Source: Rhodococcus spelaei (lineage in GTDB: Bacteria; Actinomycetota; Actinomycetes; Mycobacteriales; Mycobacteriaceae). From it: 64,000 nt of DNA. The stretch spans positions 50,315-114,314 of the forward strand of contig NZ_VIGH01000012.1 in assembly GCF_006704125.1 (NCBI RefSeq). The letters are read 5' to 3'. A model generated the notes under the pieces. It saw only the letters and a list, made by a program, of their open reading frames with translations, made no database searches and had not been told where the DNA came from. Position numbers and translations under genes: made by a program. This document shows, piece after piece, positions 42,992-57,842 of this stretch (positions are counted from its first letter, which is position 1; each line of letters begins with the position of its first letter).

Positions 42992-43891
42992 TCAGCCACC
43001 TGCCCGGACGTCGCCGCACAGGATTGGTGCGAACAGCAGGGTGGGGGAGTTGTCGTTGCCCATGATCTGACTCGACGAGCCCATGTGCACGTTGACGTAC
43101 CAGCCGGCGGCCGGCGGCGCGGACTGCACGTCGTCGATCGTGGTGGTCGAGGTCGCGTTGCCCATGTCGTCGGACTGCAGGTCGGGCAGCGAGTAGACCA
43201 CCGGACCCTGGGCGTCGCAGCTGCCGGCGTGGATGTGCGCGGCGTGGGCGCTGTTCGGCGGTAGACCGCTGGCTCGGACCTCCGCGTGGACGGTGTGCGT
43301 CGCCGCGTCGTAGCCGATGTTCGCGGTGCCGTTGGGGGAGTTCCCGTGTTGCGGGGGCACTTGCAGGTGCACGACGACCGGACCGGCCGCGGGGGTTCCC
43401 GAGGGAATGTCGGCGCAGGCGATCGGGGTGAAGCTGACGTCGGTCGGCGAGCCGAGTTGCGCGTTCGGCGCCAGGTGGATGTTCAGGTACGAATGCGGGG
43501 GGATGCCGGCGGGAACCTTCCCGCTGACCGCCGTCTGCAGGACGTTGCCGCCCGCGCCCGCCGTGAGGTCGGGGAACGGGATGGACGGCGGCCCGCTCTG
43601 GTCCGCGCAGGTACCCGGATGGATGTGCATCGCGTGACTGCTGCCGGGAGTGAAGCCGTGGGCCTGGACCTGCACGGTGACCAGCGAGGTGTTCGAGTCC
43701 CAGGTCAGCGTCGCGTTGCCGGAGGGCATCTCCGAGAGGGCGATCGAGGCGGGTCCGGGCAGCGTCGCACCCGTCGGCGGCGGGGAGGCCGACTCGGAGG
43801 ACGGGGGCGAGGAACTCGAACACCCGGCCACGACGAGCGCCGCACCGGCGAGACACGCGACTGCTGCCTGACGGCGATTCCAGCGAAGCAT
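42992..43891 (-). CDS. Lipoprotein with two CHRD/SodC-like domains
   Basis: 299 aa. The signal peptide ends VVAGC with Cys24 as lipid site, followed by a Ser/Pro linker. Two related halves each contain a His-rich strand: HAMHIHPGTC (first half) and HAAHIHAGSC (second half). The pattern is that of CHRD or Cu/Zn superoxide dismutase-like folds. The full set of copper and zinc ligands of a true SodC was not found, so enzyme activity is doubtful; an extracellular binding role is possible. A promoter with TTGACA-18-TAGCGT lies upstream. Confidence 0.75.
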   Translation of the reverse strand: MLRWNRRQAAVACLAGAALVVAGCSSSSPPSSESASPPPTGATLPGPASIALSEMPSGNATLTWDSNTSLVTVQVQAHGFTPGSSHAMHIHPGTCADQSGPPSIPFPDLTAGAGGNVLQTAVSGKVPAGIPPHSYLNIHLAPNAQLGSPTDVSFTPIACADIPSGTPAAGPVVVHLQVPPQHGNSPNGTANIGYDAATHTVHAEVRASGLPPNSAHAAHIHAGSCDAQGPVVYSLPDLQSDDMGNATSTTTIDDVQSAPPAAGWYVNVHMGSSSQIMGNDNSPTLLFAPILCGDVRAGG

Positions 43892-43937
43892 GGGCGACGA
43901 CCCCCTCGACGGTGGGCGTGACGGCTGCGTGCGTCCG

Positions 43938-43996
43938 ACGCTAGGCGCACGTCGGAAGCGCTGTCAACGAGGCCCGCGCCCGAGACGGGCTGTCAA
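43938..43996 (-). promoter_or_regulatory. Strong promoter of the CHRD lipoprotein gene
   Basis: On the minus strand TTGACA (43967-43962) and TAGCGT (43943-43938) are 18 bases apart, the best consensus pair in the window. A second TTGACA lies 29 bases upstream (43996-43991). The TSS is predicted near 43931, about 40 bases before the ATG. The 5-base space around TAGCGT also lies in a TCCGACG/CGTCGGA inverted repeat. Confidence 0.65.
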
Positions 43997-44064
43997 CCAG
44001 GTCTTGCAGGCGTAGCGTTGCCTACCAACCCAACTGGAGCTCGAACCAACCAGGAGGCAATGCC

Positions 44065-44247
44065 GTGGTGTGGTCGGAGATCGGTGTCGTGTTCGGTTAC
44101 GTGGTGGTGTGCGTCGCGATCGTGGTGGTGACGATAGGCGTGCTGATGATGTTCATCGTCTCCATCAACGACAACTTCGGGCAACGCAAGCCGCGAAATG
44201 TTCTCGAGCCGACCGGTGGCCAGCACCGAGCGGACGACGCCGGCTGA
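44065..44247 (+). CDS. Small single-pass membrane protein
   Basis: 60 aa. GTG at 44065 has AGGAGG (44052-44057) 7 bases upstream. One long hydrophobic helix (about 6-32, GVVFGYVVVCVAIVVVTIGVLMMF) is followed by a short basic, polar C-terminus. No family was recognised. It is followed by a 24-bp inverted repeat that should end its transcript. TAGCGT (44013-44018) is a possible -10. Confidence 0.6.
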   Translation: MVWSEIGVVFGYVVVCVAIVVVTIGVLMMFIVSINDNFGQRKPRNVLEPTGGQHRADDAG

Positions 44248-44261
44248 CCCACCTCGGCGCC

Positions 44262-44314
44262 TTCCCGAATGGCCCATTCGGTCGGCCCAACCGACCGAAT
44301 GGGCCATTCGGGAA
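44262..44314. terminator. 24-bp perfect inverted repeat built from CCGAATGG palindromes
   Basis: Arms 44262-44285 and 44291-44314 are exact reverse complements with a 5-base loop. Each arm itself contains a near-palindrome, CCGAATGG-c/g-CCATTCGG, so four copies of the 8-base unit are present. It lies between the convergent membrane-protein and acyl-CoA dehydrogenase genes and can work in both directions. Confidence 0.7.
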
Positions 44315-44326
44315 CGGTGGCGGTGA

Positions 44327-46015
44327 TCAGTGGCGGTCGAGGATGGCCGCGAAGTCGGTGCCCGCGGGCAGCGAGCCGTACTCGAGGTCGCGGTCCTCGC
44401 CCAGGCGAGCGGCCAGGAACGCCTCGGCGACCGCGGTCGGCGCGGTGCGCAGCAGGAGTGAGCCCTGCAGGCCGAGCGCCATCGACGCCGCGACCGCGCG
44501 GGCCCGGAACTGAGCCTGCGCCGGGTCGAGCGTCGCAAGCTCGGCGAGCGAGGCACGCATGCGGTCCTGGTGCGCGTCGAACAGCGCCGATGCGCCGCGA
44601 GCCTTGGTGAGTTCGGCGTCGAACGCCGCGACCGACTCCGGCTCCCGCGTCATCGCACGCAGCACGTCCAGGGCGATCACGTTCCCCGAGCCCTCCCACA
44701 CGGCCATCACCGGCTGCTCCCGGTACCGGCGAGCGACGGGGAACGCCTCGGTGTAGCCGTTACCGCCGAGGCATTCGAGCGCCTCGTACGCGTGGTGCGG
44801 TCCGCGCTTGCAGATCCAGTACTTCGCGACCGCGGTCGCGAGGCGACGGAACGCCTTCTCGGTGTCGTCGGCGTCCTCGTCGTGGGCACGCGCCAGTCGC
44901 AGCGCGGTCGCGGTGGCAGCCTCCGACTCGAGCGCGAGGTCCGCGGCCACCGCGGTCATCGCGGGCTGGTCGATCAGCGTCGCGCCGAACGCGGCCCGGT
45001 TCCGGGTGTGCCAGAGCGCTTCCGCGACGGACTGTCGCATACCGGCGGTCGAGCCGTAGACGCAGTCCAGCCGGGTGCGCGAGACCATTTCGATGATGGT
45101 GCGGACGCCGCGGCCCGGCTCGCCGACCAGGTGGCCGATCGTGCCGTCGAGCTCGATCTCGGACGAGGCGTTGGACTTGTTGCCGAGCTTGTCCTTGAGT
45201 CGCTGGATCCGGAAGACGTTGCGCGTCCCGTCCTCGAGCACCCGCGGAACCAGGAAGCAGGACAGGCTGGCGCCGCTGAGTCGCTCCGCAGGCTCCGCTC
45301 CCGGCCCGGTCTGCGCGAGGATCAGGAAGCCGTCCGACATCGGCGCCGAGCAGAACCACTTGTGCCCGGTCAGCGACCAGGTGCCGTCCGAGTTCTGCAC
45401 GGCGCGGGTGGTGTTCGCTCGCACGTCCGAGCCGCCCTGCTTCTCGGTCATCGCCATGCCGAACAGCACGCCCGGCTTCTCGCCCGGCGCCGCGAGCCGG
45501 CCGTCGTATCCGCGGGAGTACAGCCGGGGCAGCCACAACTCGGACAGTTCGGGGGAGAACTCGGCGAGGGCGGGGACGACCGAGTGGGTCATCGAGATCG
45601 GGCAGGAGTGGCCGGGCTCGATCTGGGCGAACATCATGAACGACGCCGCGCGGGCGACGTTCGCTCCCGGCTTGGGGTCGGCCCACGCGGACGTGTGCGC
45701 GCCGTGCTCGACGGCGGCGCCGATGATCCGGTGGTACGCGGGGTGGAACTCCACCTCGTCGATCCGGTTGCCCCACTTGTCGTGCGAGTGGAACTCGGGG
45801 GTGATCGTGTTCGCCAGTTCGGCGTCGTGCTGGAACGACTCGGTGCCAACCAGTGCGCCGACCTCGGTCAGCTCTGGCTGCGCCCAGTCGGCGTCGTAGT
45901 GTGCCACGCCCTCGACCAGCGGAATGTTCGAGGTGTACTCGTTGACGTCCACGCGCGGCGGCGCCTGGTTGAACACCTCGTGGGTGCGGAATCCGGACGG
46001 GGCGATGGTCGTCAT
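44327..46015 (-). CDS. Acyl-CoA dehydrogenase, AidB-like
   Basis: 562 aa. FAD-dependent acyl-CoA dehydrogenase fold with FGMAMTEKQGGSDVRANTTR and WSLTGHKWFCSAPMSDGFLILAQT, typical of the AidB branch. Its C-terminal part has ECLGGNGYTEAFPVARRYREQPVMAVWEGSGNV. AidB-type proteins are linked to alkylation response in E. coli but in actinobacteria often act in fatty-acid or aromatic acyl-CoA oxidation; with an acyl-CoA ligase gene divergent, a degradative role is more likely. The ATG overlaps the TetR stop. Confidence 0.88.
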   Translation of the reverse strand: MTTIAPSGFRTHEVFNQAPPRVDVNEYTSNIPLVEGVAHYDADWAQPELTEVGALVGTESFQHDAELANTITPEFHSHDKWGNRIDEVEFHPAYHRIIGAAVEHGAHTSAWADPKPGANVARAASFMMFAQIEPGHSCPISMTHSVVPALAEFSPELSELWLPRLYSRGYDGRLAAPGEKPGVLFGMAMTEKQGGSDVRANTTRAVQNSDGTWSLTGHKWFCSAPMSDGFLILAQTGPGAEPAERLSGASLSCFLVPRVLEDGTRNVFRIQRLKDKLGNKSNASSEIELDGTIGHLVGEPGRGVRTIIEMVSRTRLDCVYGSTAGMRQSVAEALWHTRNRAAFGATLIDQPAMTAVAADLALESEAATATALRLARAHDEDADDTEKAFRRLATAVAKYWICKRGPHHAYEALECLGGNGYTEAFPVARRYREQPVMAVWEGSGNVIALDVLRAMTREPESVAAFDAELTKARGASALFDAHQDRMRASLAELATLDPAQAQFRARAVAASMALGLQGSLLLRTAPTAVAEAFLAARLGEDRDLEYGSLPAGTDFAAILDRH

Positions 46016-46686
46016 GAGCGTGTTCCTTCGATCGGTGTTGCTTCGGTAGTGGGGCGGCCGGGGACGGTCGGCTCGTAGCCGACGCCGTGCAGGCAGAACC
46101 GGAGGATGGCCTCGACCGTCCGGGCGTCGTCCGAGTCGGTCGTCGCGACGGCGTGGGCGGGGGACAGCCGGCCGGTCAGCGACTCGCTGATGGCGCCGAT
46201 CAGTGCGGCCGCGGTGACCTCGAGATGTTGCTGGGGGAAGACTCCGGTGGACATGCCCTCGCGCAGGATCTCGGTGGTCAGGGCGTGGTAGGCGGCGCGG
46301 TAGTCGAGGCGTTCGGCATCGATGCGCGGGTCGACCGGCTCGAACAGCAGGGACCACGCGAGTTGGCGGCCCTTGATGGCGCGCAGCGCGAACGTCTCGA
46401 CCAGCGCGCGCAGGCGGTCCACCGGTCCGGCGGCGGCATCGACCGCGTCGCGCACCGCCGCGAGTTCCTGGTCGGCACCGACGCGGAACACGGCTGCGAG
46501 CAGTTCGCCGCTGCCGTCGAAGTACGAGTAGACCGAACCGACGCTGACCTCGCACCTTTCCGCGATCGCCTTGACCGTCGCCGCGGCGAACCCGCCCTTC
46601 GCGACGAGCGCGGTGGCCTCGTCGAGCAGAGCGGCCCGACGCTGGGCCTGCGCGGCCCGGGTTTTCTCCGTCGCTCGGTAGGCCAT
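46012..46686 (-). CDS. TetR-family transcriptional regulator
   Basis: 224 aa. An N-terminal helix-turn-helix (AAATVKAIAERCEVSVGSVYSYFDGSGELL, about 34-63) and a large ligand-binding domain. It is co-transcribed with the acyl-CoA dehydrogenase gene (4-base overlap) and divergent from the acyl-CoA ligase gene. The perfect palindrome in the intergenic region is its likely operator, and the inducer probably an acyl-CoA. Confidence 0.9.
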   Translation of the reverse strand: MAYRATEKTRAAQAQRRAALLDEATALVAKGGFAAATVKAIAERCEVSVGSVYSYFDGSGELLAAVFRVGADQELAAVRDAVDAAAGPVDRLRALVETFALRAIKGRQLAWSLLFEPVDPRIDAERLDYRAAYHALTTEILREGMSTGVFPQQHLEVTAAALIGAISESLTGRLSPAHAVATTDSDDARTVEAILRFCLHGVGYEPTVPGRPTTEATPIEGTRS

Positions 46687-46712
46687 GACGCGGGCACCCT
46701 TTCCGGAAACTA

Positions 46713-46726
46713 TGAATCATGATTCA
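46713..46726. promoter_or_regulatory. TetR operator between divergent acyl-CoA genes
   Basis: TGAATCATGATTCA is a perfect 14-bp palindrome. It lies next to TAGTTT on the minus strand (a -10 candidate for tetR) and upstream of TAGAAC (46741-46746) on the plus strand. Both transcripts could thus be repressed by one dimer. Confidence 0.65.
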
Positions 46727-46789
46727 ATCCTTGGTAACTGTAGAACGAATCACGGGCGGCGGCAACGCCCCATCCGAGGAGCCACATCC

Positions 46790-48319
46790 ATGAACCTGAC
46801 CACGATGCTCGAGAGCACGGCGCGCAAGTTTCCCGACAAGGACGCTCTGGTCTACGGGGATCAGCGGATCACCTACGCCGAACTCCTCGCCGCGTCGAAA
46901 CGCGCCGCCGAGGTGCTGCGCAGTCGAGGGGTCGGGCGCGGCGACCGGGTGGCCGTGATGACCTACAACAGTCCGGGATTCGCGATCGCCGCCTTCGGTG
47001 CCTGGCGGGCCGGTGCCGCGTTGGTGCCGGTCAACCACAAGTTGGCGCCGCCCGAGGTCGGGTACACCCTCGGGCACTGCGGCGCGACCGTCGGTGTGGT
47101 GTCCGCGGACCTTCGATCGAACGCGGAAGCCGGTGCGCCACAGGTGGACTGGCTTCTCACCGAGCTCGGTGCCGACGCAGCCGGGCATGCCGACCGGGAC
47201 TTCGATGCACTCGTCGACGTCGCCGACGAGTGGGACGGGATCGATGTCGACGAGACCGAGATCGCCCAGGTGCTCTACACGTCGGGGACCACCAGTGCGC
47301 CGAAGGGCTGCCTGCACACCCATCGCTCGATCTCGACGGTCGCGCCCTACATCGCGACCACCCTCGGGCTCGACCGCGACGAGCGGGTGCTGATCGCGAT
47401 GCCGATCTGGCATGCGGCCCCACTCAACGTCTGGTTCGTCACCACGATGTTCCTCGGCGGGACGATCGTGCTGATGCGCGAGTACGCCCCGCTGCCGTTC
47501 CTCGAGATAATCGGAGCCGAGAAGGTCACCGCGTTCTTCGGCGCCCCGATCGCGTACCTGGCGCCGCTGCAGGCCGCGCGGGCCGCCGGCGTCGACCTGT
47601 CCGCGTACGACTTCTCGACGATGCGACGCTGGACCTACGGCGGCGCCCCGATCGGTGCCGAGGTCGCGCGGCAGCTGCAGCAGGCGTACCGGTCCGAGGA
47701 CTTCTACCAGGTGTACGGCATGAGCGAGATGGGTCCGACCGGTACCGCGCTCTACCCGCACGAGCAGATCGCCAAGGCCGGGTCGATCGGGCGCGGCGGC
47801 ATGCCGGGTGTCGACCTGCGGGTCGTGCGCCCCGACGGCGTCGACGCGGGACCGGGGGAGACCGGCGAGATCTGGCTCGCCGGCGACACCCGGATGATCG
47901 GCTACCTCGACAACGACGAGGCGACGGACGAGGTGTTCGAGGGGCGCTGGTACCGCAGCGGCGACGTGGCGCGACTCGACGAGGACGGCTACATCTACAT
48001 CGTCGACCGCACCAAGGACGTCATCATCACCGGCGGCGAGAACGTCTACTCGCAGGAGGTCGAGGAGGCGATCCGGCCGCGCGCGGACGTGCTCGACGTC
48101 GCGGTGATCGGCCGTCCGCACCCCGAGTGGGGCGAGACGGTCGTCGCGGTGATCGCGACCACCCCGGACGCGCACCTCGAACTCGACGAGCTGCGCTCGT
48201 ACCTGGCCGACAAGCTGGCCCGCTACAAGATCCCGCGGGAACTGGTGCTGGTGGACACGCTGCCGAGGAATCCCTCCGGCAAGCTGACCAAGCACGTGCT
48301 GCGAGACTCGGTGCTGTAG
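46790..48319 (+). CDS. Acyl-CoA synthetase (FadD-like)
   Basis: 509 aa. AMP-dependent ligase with the P-loop YTSGTTSAPKGCLHTH, YGMSEMGPTG, YRSGDVARLDEDGYIYIVD followed by RTKDVIITGGENVYSQEVEEAI, and the terminal lysine motif PRNPSGKLTKHVLR; all catalytic parts are present. It activates a carboxylic acid, probably of medium chain or aromatic type. GAGGA lies 9 bases before the ATG. It is divergent from the TetR-dehydrogenase operon, so it probably feeds its acyl-CoA to that enzyme. Confidence 0.9.
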   Translation: MNLTTMLESTARKFPDKDALVYGDQRITYAELLAASKRAAEVLRSRGVGRGDRVAVMTYNSPGFAIAAFGAWRAGAALVPVNHKLAPPEVGYTLGHCGATVGVVSADLRSNAEAGAPQVDWLLTELGADAAGHADRDFDALVDVADEWDGIDVDETEIAQVLYTSGTTSAPKGCLHTHRSISTVAPYIATTLGLDRDERVLIAMPIWHAAPLNVWFVTTMFLGGTIVLMREYAPLPFLEIIGAEKVTAFFGAPIAYLAPLQAARAAGVDLSAYDFSTMRRWTYGGAPIGAEVARQLQQAYRSEDFYQVYGMSEMGPTGTALYPHEQIAKAGSIGRGGMPGVDLRVVRPDGVDAGPGETGEIWLAGDTRMIGYLDNDEATDEVFEGRWYRSGDVARLDEDGYIYIVDRTKDVIITGGENVYSQEVEEAIRPRADVLDVAVIGRPHPEWGETVVAVIATTPDAHLELDELRSYLADKLARYKIPRELVLVDTLPRNPSGKLTKHVLRDSVL

Positions 48320-48395
48320 CCGCGGACGGATGCGGTGACGCGGTCGGGCGGGGTGATCCTCCGCTCCCCTCGGGTCGGGGTGTCCCGTCGGCTCG

Positions 48396-48833
48396 TCAGC
48401 CTCGTGTGCGGGTCAGCGCCACGACGGGGATGGTGCGGACCCCGACCGTCTGCTCCGCGTAACCGGCGAATCCCGGATAGCGGCCGGCCTGTTCGTTGAA
48501 GATTCGGTCGCGGTCGTCGCCCACGACCTCGCTGACGGATACCGAAAATCTCTCGGTGCCGCGCTCGACCTCTGCCACTCCGGCGGCGAGGAGGTTGTAG
48601 TACCAGTCGGGATTGGTGGGTGCGCCTGCCTTCGAGGCGAAGACGTAGATCCTGTCCGGATCGTCCTCGTCCGCCAGGTACATCATCGGACTCACCATGG
48701 CTCGTCCGGACTTGCGGCCTTGGTGATGCACCAACACCAGCGGAGCGCCTTCGAACTGTCCGCCCACTCGTCCCTCGTTGGCGCGGAATTCGGCAATGAT
48801 GCTCGCATTCCAGTCGTTCGGGTTCGTGGTCAA
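48396..48833 (-). CDS. DDN-like deazaflavin-dependent nitroreductase family protein
   Basis: 145 aa. The segment PLVLVHHQGRKSGRAMVSPMMYLADED and AGAPTNPDWYYNLLAAGVAEVE are the split-barrel signature of the DDN family, which binds coenzyme F420. The family includes quinone reductases and the activator of pretomanid. TTG at 48833 is the start: AAGGAGG lies 8 bases upstream, and longer in-frame sequence is not conserved. Confidence 0.88.
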   Translation of the reverse strand: MTTNPNDWNASIIAEFRANEGRVGGQFEGAPLVLVHHQGRKSGRAMVSPMMYLADEDDPDRIYVFASKAGAPTNPDWYYNLLAAGVAEVERGTERFSVSVSEVVGDDRDRIFNEQAGRYPGFAGYAEQTVGVRTIPVVALTRTRG

Positions 48834-48951
48834 CGGAGATTCCTCCTTTCTCGGCAGCGGCGGCGCTGGGACACTCGAGCACTGGGGAACGCCGTTCGTG
48901 TCCACCGTAACGGCGAGGACGGCTCCGAGGCCGGACTTGGACGCACGCGAC

Positions 48952-51290
<2,339 letters not shown>

Positions 51291-51294
<4 letters not shown>

Positions 51295-52186
51295 CTGACA
51301 GCATCCTGGACCTGACGTCCAGCCAGAAGGCGTACGTCCTGGCCGAGGCGCTGCCGTGGCTGCAGCGCTTCCACGGCAAGACCGTCGTGGTCAAGTACGG
51401 CGGCAACGCGATGGTCGACGACGGGCTCAAGGCCGCGTTCGCCCAGGACATGGCATTCCTTCGGACCGTCGGGGTGCACCCGGTCGTCGTGCACGGCGGC
51501 GGACCGCAGATCAACGCGATGCTGAAACGGCTCGGGATGGAGGGTGAGTTCCGCGGCGGCTTCCGCGTCACCACGCCCGAGGTGATGGACGTGGTGCGGA
51601 TGGTGCTCTTCGGTCAGGTCGGTCGCGAGCTGGTCGGCCTGATCAACGCGCACGGACCGTACGCCGTCGGCATCTCGGGTGAGGACGCCCACCTGTTCAC
51701 CGCCACTCGGCGCACGGTGCAGGTCGACGGCGAGCCCACCGACATCGGGCTGGTCGGCGACGTCACCACCGTCAACCCGGACGCGGTGCTCGATCTCGTT
51801 GCGGCCGGGCGTATTCCGGTGGTCTCCACCATTGCGCCCGACGCGGACGGCGTGGTGCACAACATCAACGCGGACACCGCCGCCGCGGCGCTGGCCGAGG
51901 CGATCGGCGCCGAGCGGCTGGTGATGCTCACCGACGTCGAGGGTCTGTACACCGACTGGCCGGACCGTTCCTCGCTCGCCACCGAGATCGATGCGGCCAC
52001 ACTGGAACAACTGCTGCCCCGACTCGACGCGGGCATGGTGCCGAAGATGGAGGCCTGCCTGCGGGCGGTGCGCGGCGGGGTCCCGTCCGCGCACGTGATC
52101 GACGGCCGCGTCGCGCACTCGGTACTGCTCGAACTGCTCACCGGCGAGGGCATCGGCACGATGGTCACGCCCACTTCCTCGTCAGC

Positions 52187-52208
<22 letters not shown>
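51291..52208 (+). CDS. argB: Acetylglutamate kinase
   Basis: 305 aa. Phosphorylates N-acetylglutamate, the usual step for arginine feedback inhibition. [27 protein letters not shown] and [12 protein letters not shown] mark the amino acid kinase fold; the N-terminal helix ([19 protein letters not shown]) is the one present in arginine-sensitive hexameric enzymes. ATG overlaps the argJ stop. The C-terminus (ARKDSDS) is duplicated 98 bases downstream. Confidence 0.96.
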
Positions 52209-55027
<2,819 letters not shown>

Positions 55028-55116
55028 CCAGTGCATTTCGCCTCGTCAGGCGCGATGCGCGATCGAACAACTTCACCATCTCGCGAAGAATTTCAACCTG
55101 AAGGAGCACACAGACC

Positions 55117-56316
55117 ATGGCTGAACGCGTCGTACTCGCCTACTCGGGCGGGCTGGACACCTCGGTAGCCATCAGCTGGATCGGCAAGGAGACCGGCAAA
55201 GAGGTCGTCGCCGTCGCCATCGATCTCGGCCAGGGCGGCGAGGACATGGAGGTCGTGCGTCAGCGTGCCCTCGACTGCGGCGCCGTCGAGTCGGTCGTGG
55301 TCGACGCCCGCGACGAGTTCGCGAACGAGTACTGCCTGCCGACCATCCAGGCCAACGCGCTGTACATGGACCGCTACCCGCTGGTCTCGGCCATCAGCCG
55401 TCCGCTGATCGTCAAGCACATCGTCGAGGCTGCCCGCGCGCACGGTGGCACCGTCGTCTCGCACGGCTGCACCGGCAAGGGCAACGACCAGGTCCGCTTC
55501 GAGGTCGGCTTCGGTGCGCTCGCGCCCGACCTCGAGGTCATCGCGCCGGTCCGCGACTACGCCTGGACCAGGGAGAAGGCCATCGCCTTCGCCGAGGAGA
55601 ACAACATCCCGATCAACGTCAGCAAGCGTTCGCCGTTCTCGATCGACCAGAACGTGTGGGGCCGCGCGGTGGAGACCGGGTTCCTCGAGGACCTGTGGAA
55701 CGCGCCGACCAAGGACGTCTACGACTACACCCAGGACCCCACGGTCAACTGGAACGCCCCCGACGAGCTGATCATCAGCTTCGAGGCCGGCAAGCCGGTC
55801 GCGATCGACGGCAAGCCGGTCACCGTGCTCGAGGCCATCCAGGAGCTCAACAAGCGCGCCGGCGCCCAGGGTGTCGGCCGCCTCGACGTGGTCGAGGACC
55901 GTCTCGTCGGCATCAAGAGCCGCGAGATCTACGAGGCCCCCGGCGCGATGGTGCTCATCACCGCGCACCAGGAGCTCGAGCACGTCACCCTCGAGCGCGA
56001 GCTCGGCCGGTACAAGCGTCAGATGGAGCAGCGCTGGTCCGAGCTGGTCTACGACGGCCTGTGGTTCTCCCCGCTCAAGGACGCGCTGGACTCCTTCGTC
56101 GCCAAGACCCAGGAGCGGGTCACCGGCGACATCCGCCTGTTCCTGCACGGCGGCGCGATCACCGTCAACGGCCGTCGCAGCCCGGAGTCGCTGTACGACT
56201 TCAACCTCGCCACCTACGACGAGGGCGACTCGTTCGACCAGTCGTACGCGAAGGGCTTCGTCAACATCCACGGCCTGTCCTCCAAGGTCGCGGCGAAGCG
56301 CGACCTGGGCCTCTAG
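55117..56316 (+). CDS. argG: Argininosuccinate synthase
   Basis: 399 aa. Condenses citrulline and aspartate with ATP. The N-type ATP-pyrophosphatase P-loop is YSGGLDTS (9-16); [15 protein letters not shown] and [17 protein letters not shown] are substrate-binding segments. AAGGAG lies 9 bases before the ATG. An 89-base gap separates it from argR and holds no recognised box, so read-through from argC is likely. Confidence 0.97.
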   Translation: MAERVVLAYSGGLDTSVAISWIGKETGKEVVAVAIDLGQGGEDMEVVRQRALDCGAVESVVVDARDEFANEYCLPTIQANALYMDRYPLVSAISRPLIVKHIVEAARAHGGTVVSHGCTGKGNDQVRFEVGFGALAPDLEVIAPVRDYAWTREKAIAFAEENNIPINVSKRSPFSIDQNVWGRAVETGFLEDLWNAPTKDVYDYTQDPTVNWNAPDELIISFEAGKPVAIDGKPVTVLEAIQELNKRAGAQGVGRLDVVEDRLVGIKSREIYEAPGAMVLITAHQELEHVTLERELGRYKRQMEQRWSELVYDGLWFSPLKDALDSFVAKTQERVTGDIRLFLHGGAITVNGRRSPESLYDFNLATYDEGDSFDQSYAKGFVNIHGLSSKVAAKRDLGL

Positions 56317-57771
<1,455 letters not shown>

Positions 57772-57796
57772 GCGATTCGACTCGGCAGCGCGGGAA

Positions 57797-57802
57797 TATA
57801 GT
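57797..57802 (+). promoter_or_regulatory. -10 box ahead of the lipase/AMP-binding fusion
   Basis: TATAGT (57797-57802) gives an expected start near 57809, about 34 bases before the chosen GTG. No good -35 sequence lies at the usual distance. Confidence 0.4.
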
Positions 57803-57842
57803 GGCCGGTACACACCGGCTTGATCCGTATGGGGGCGCTGCA

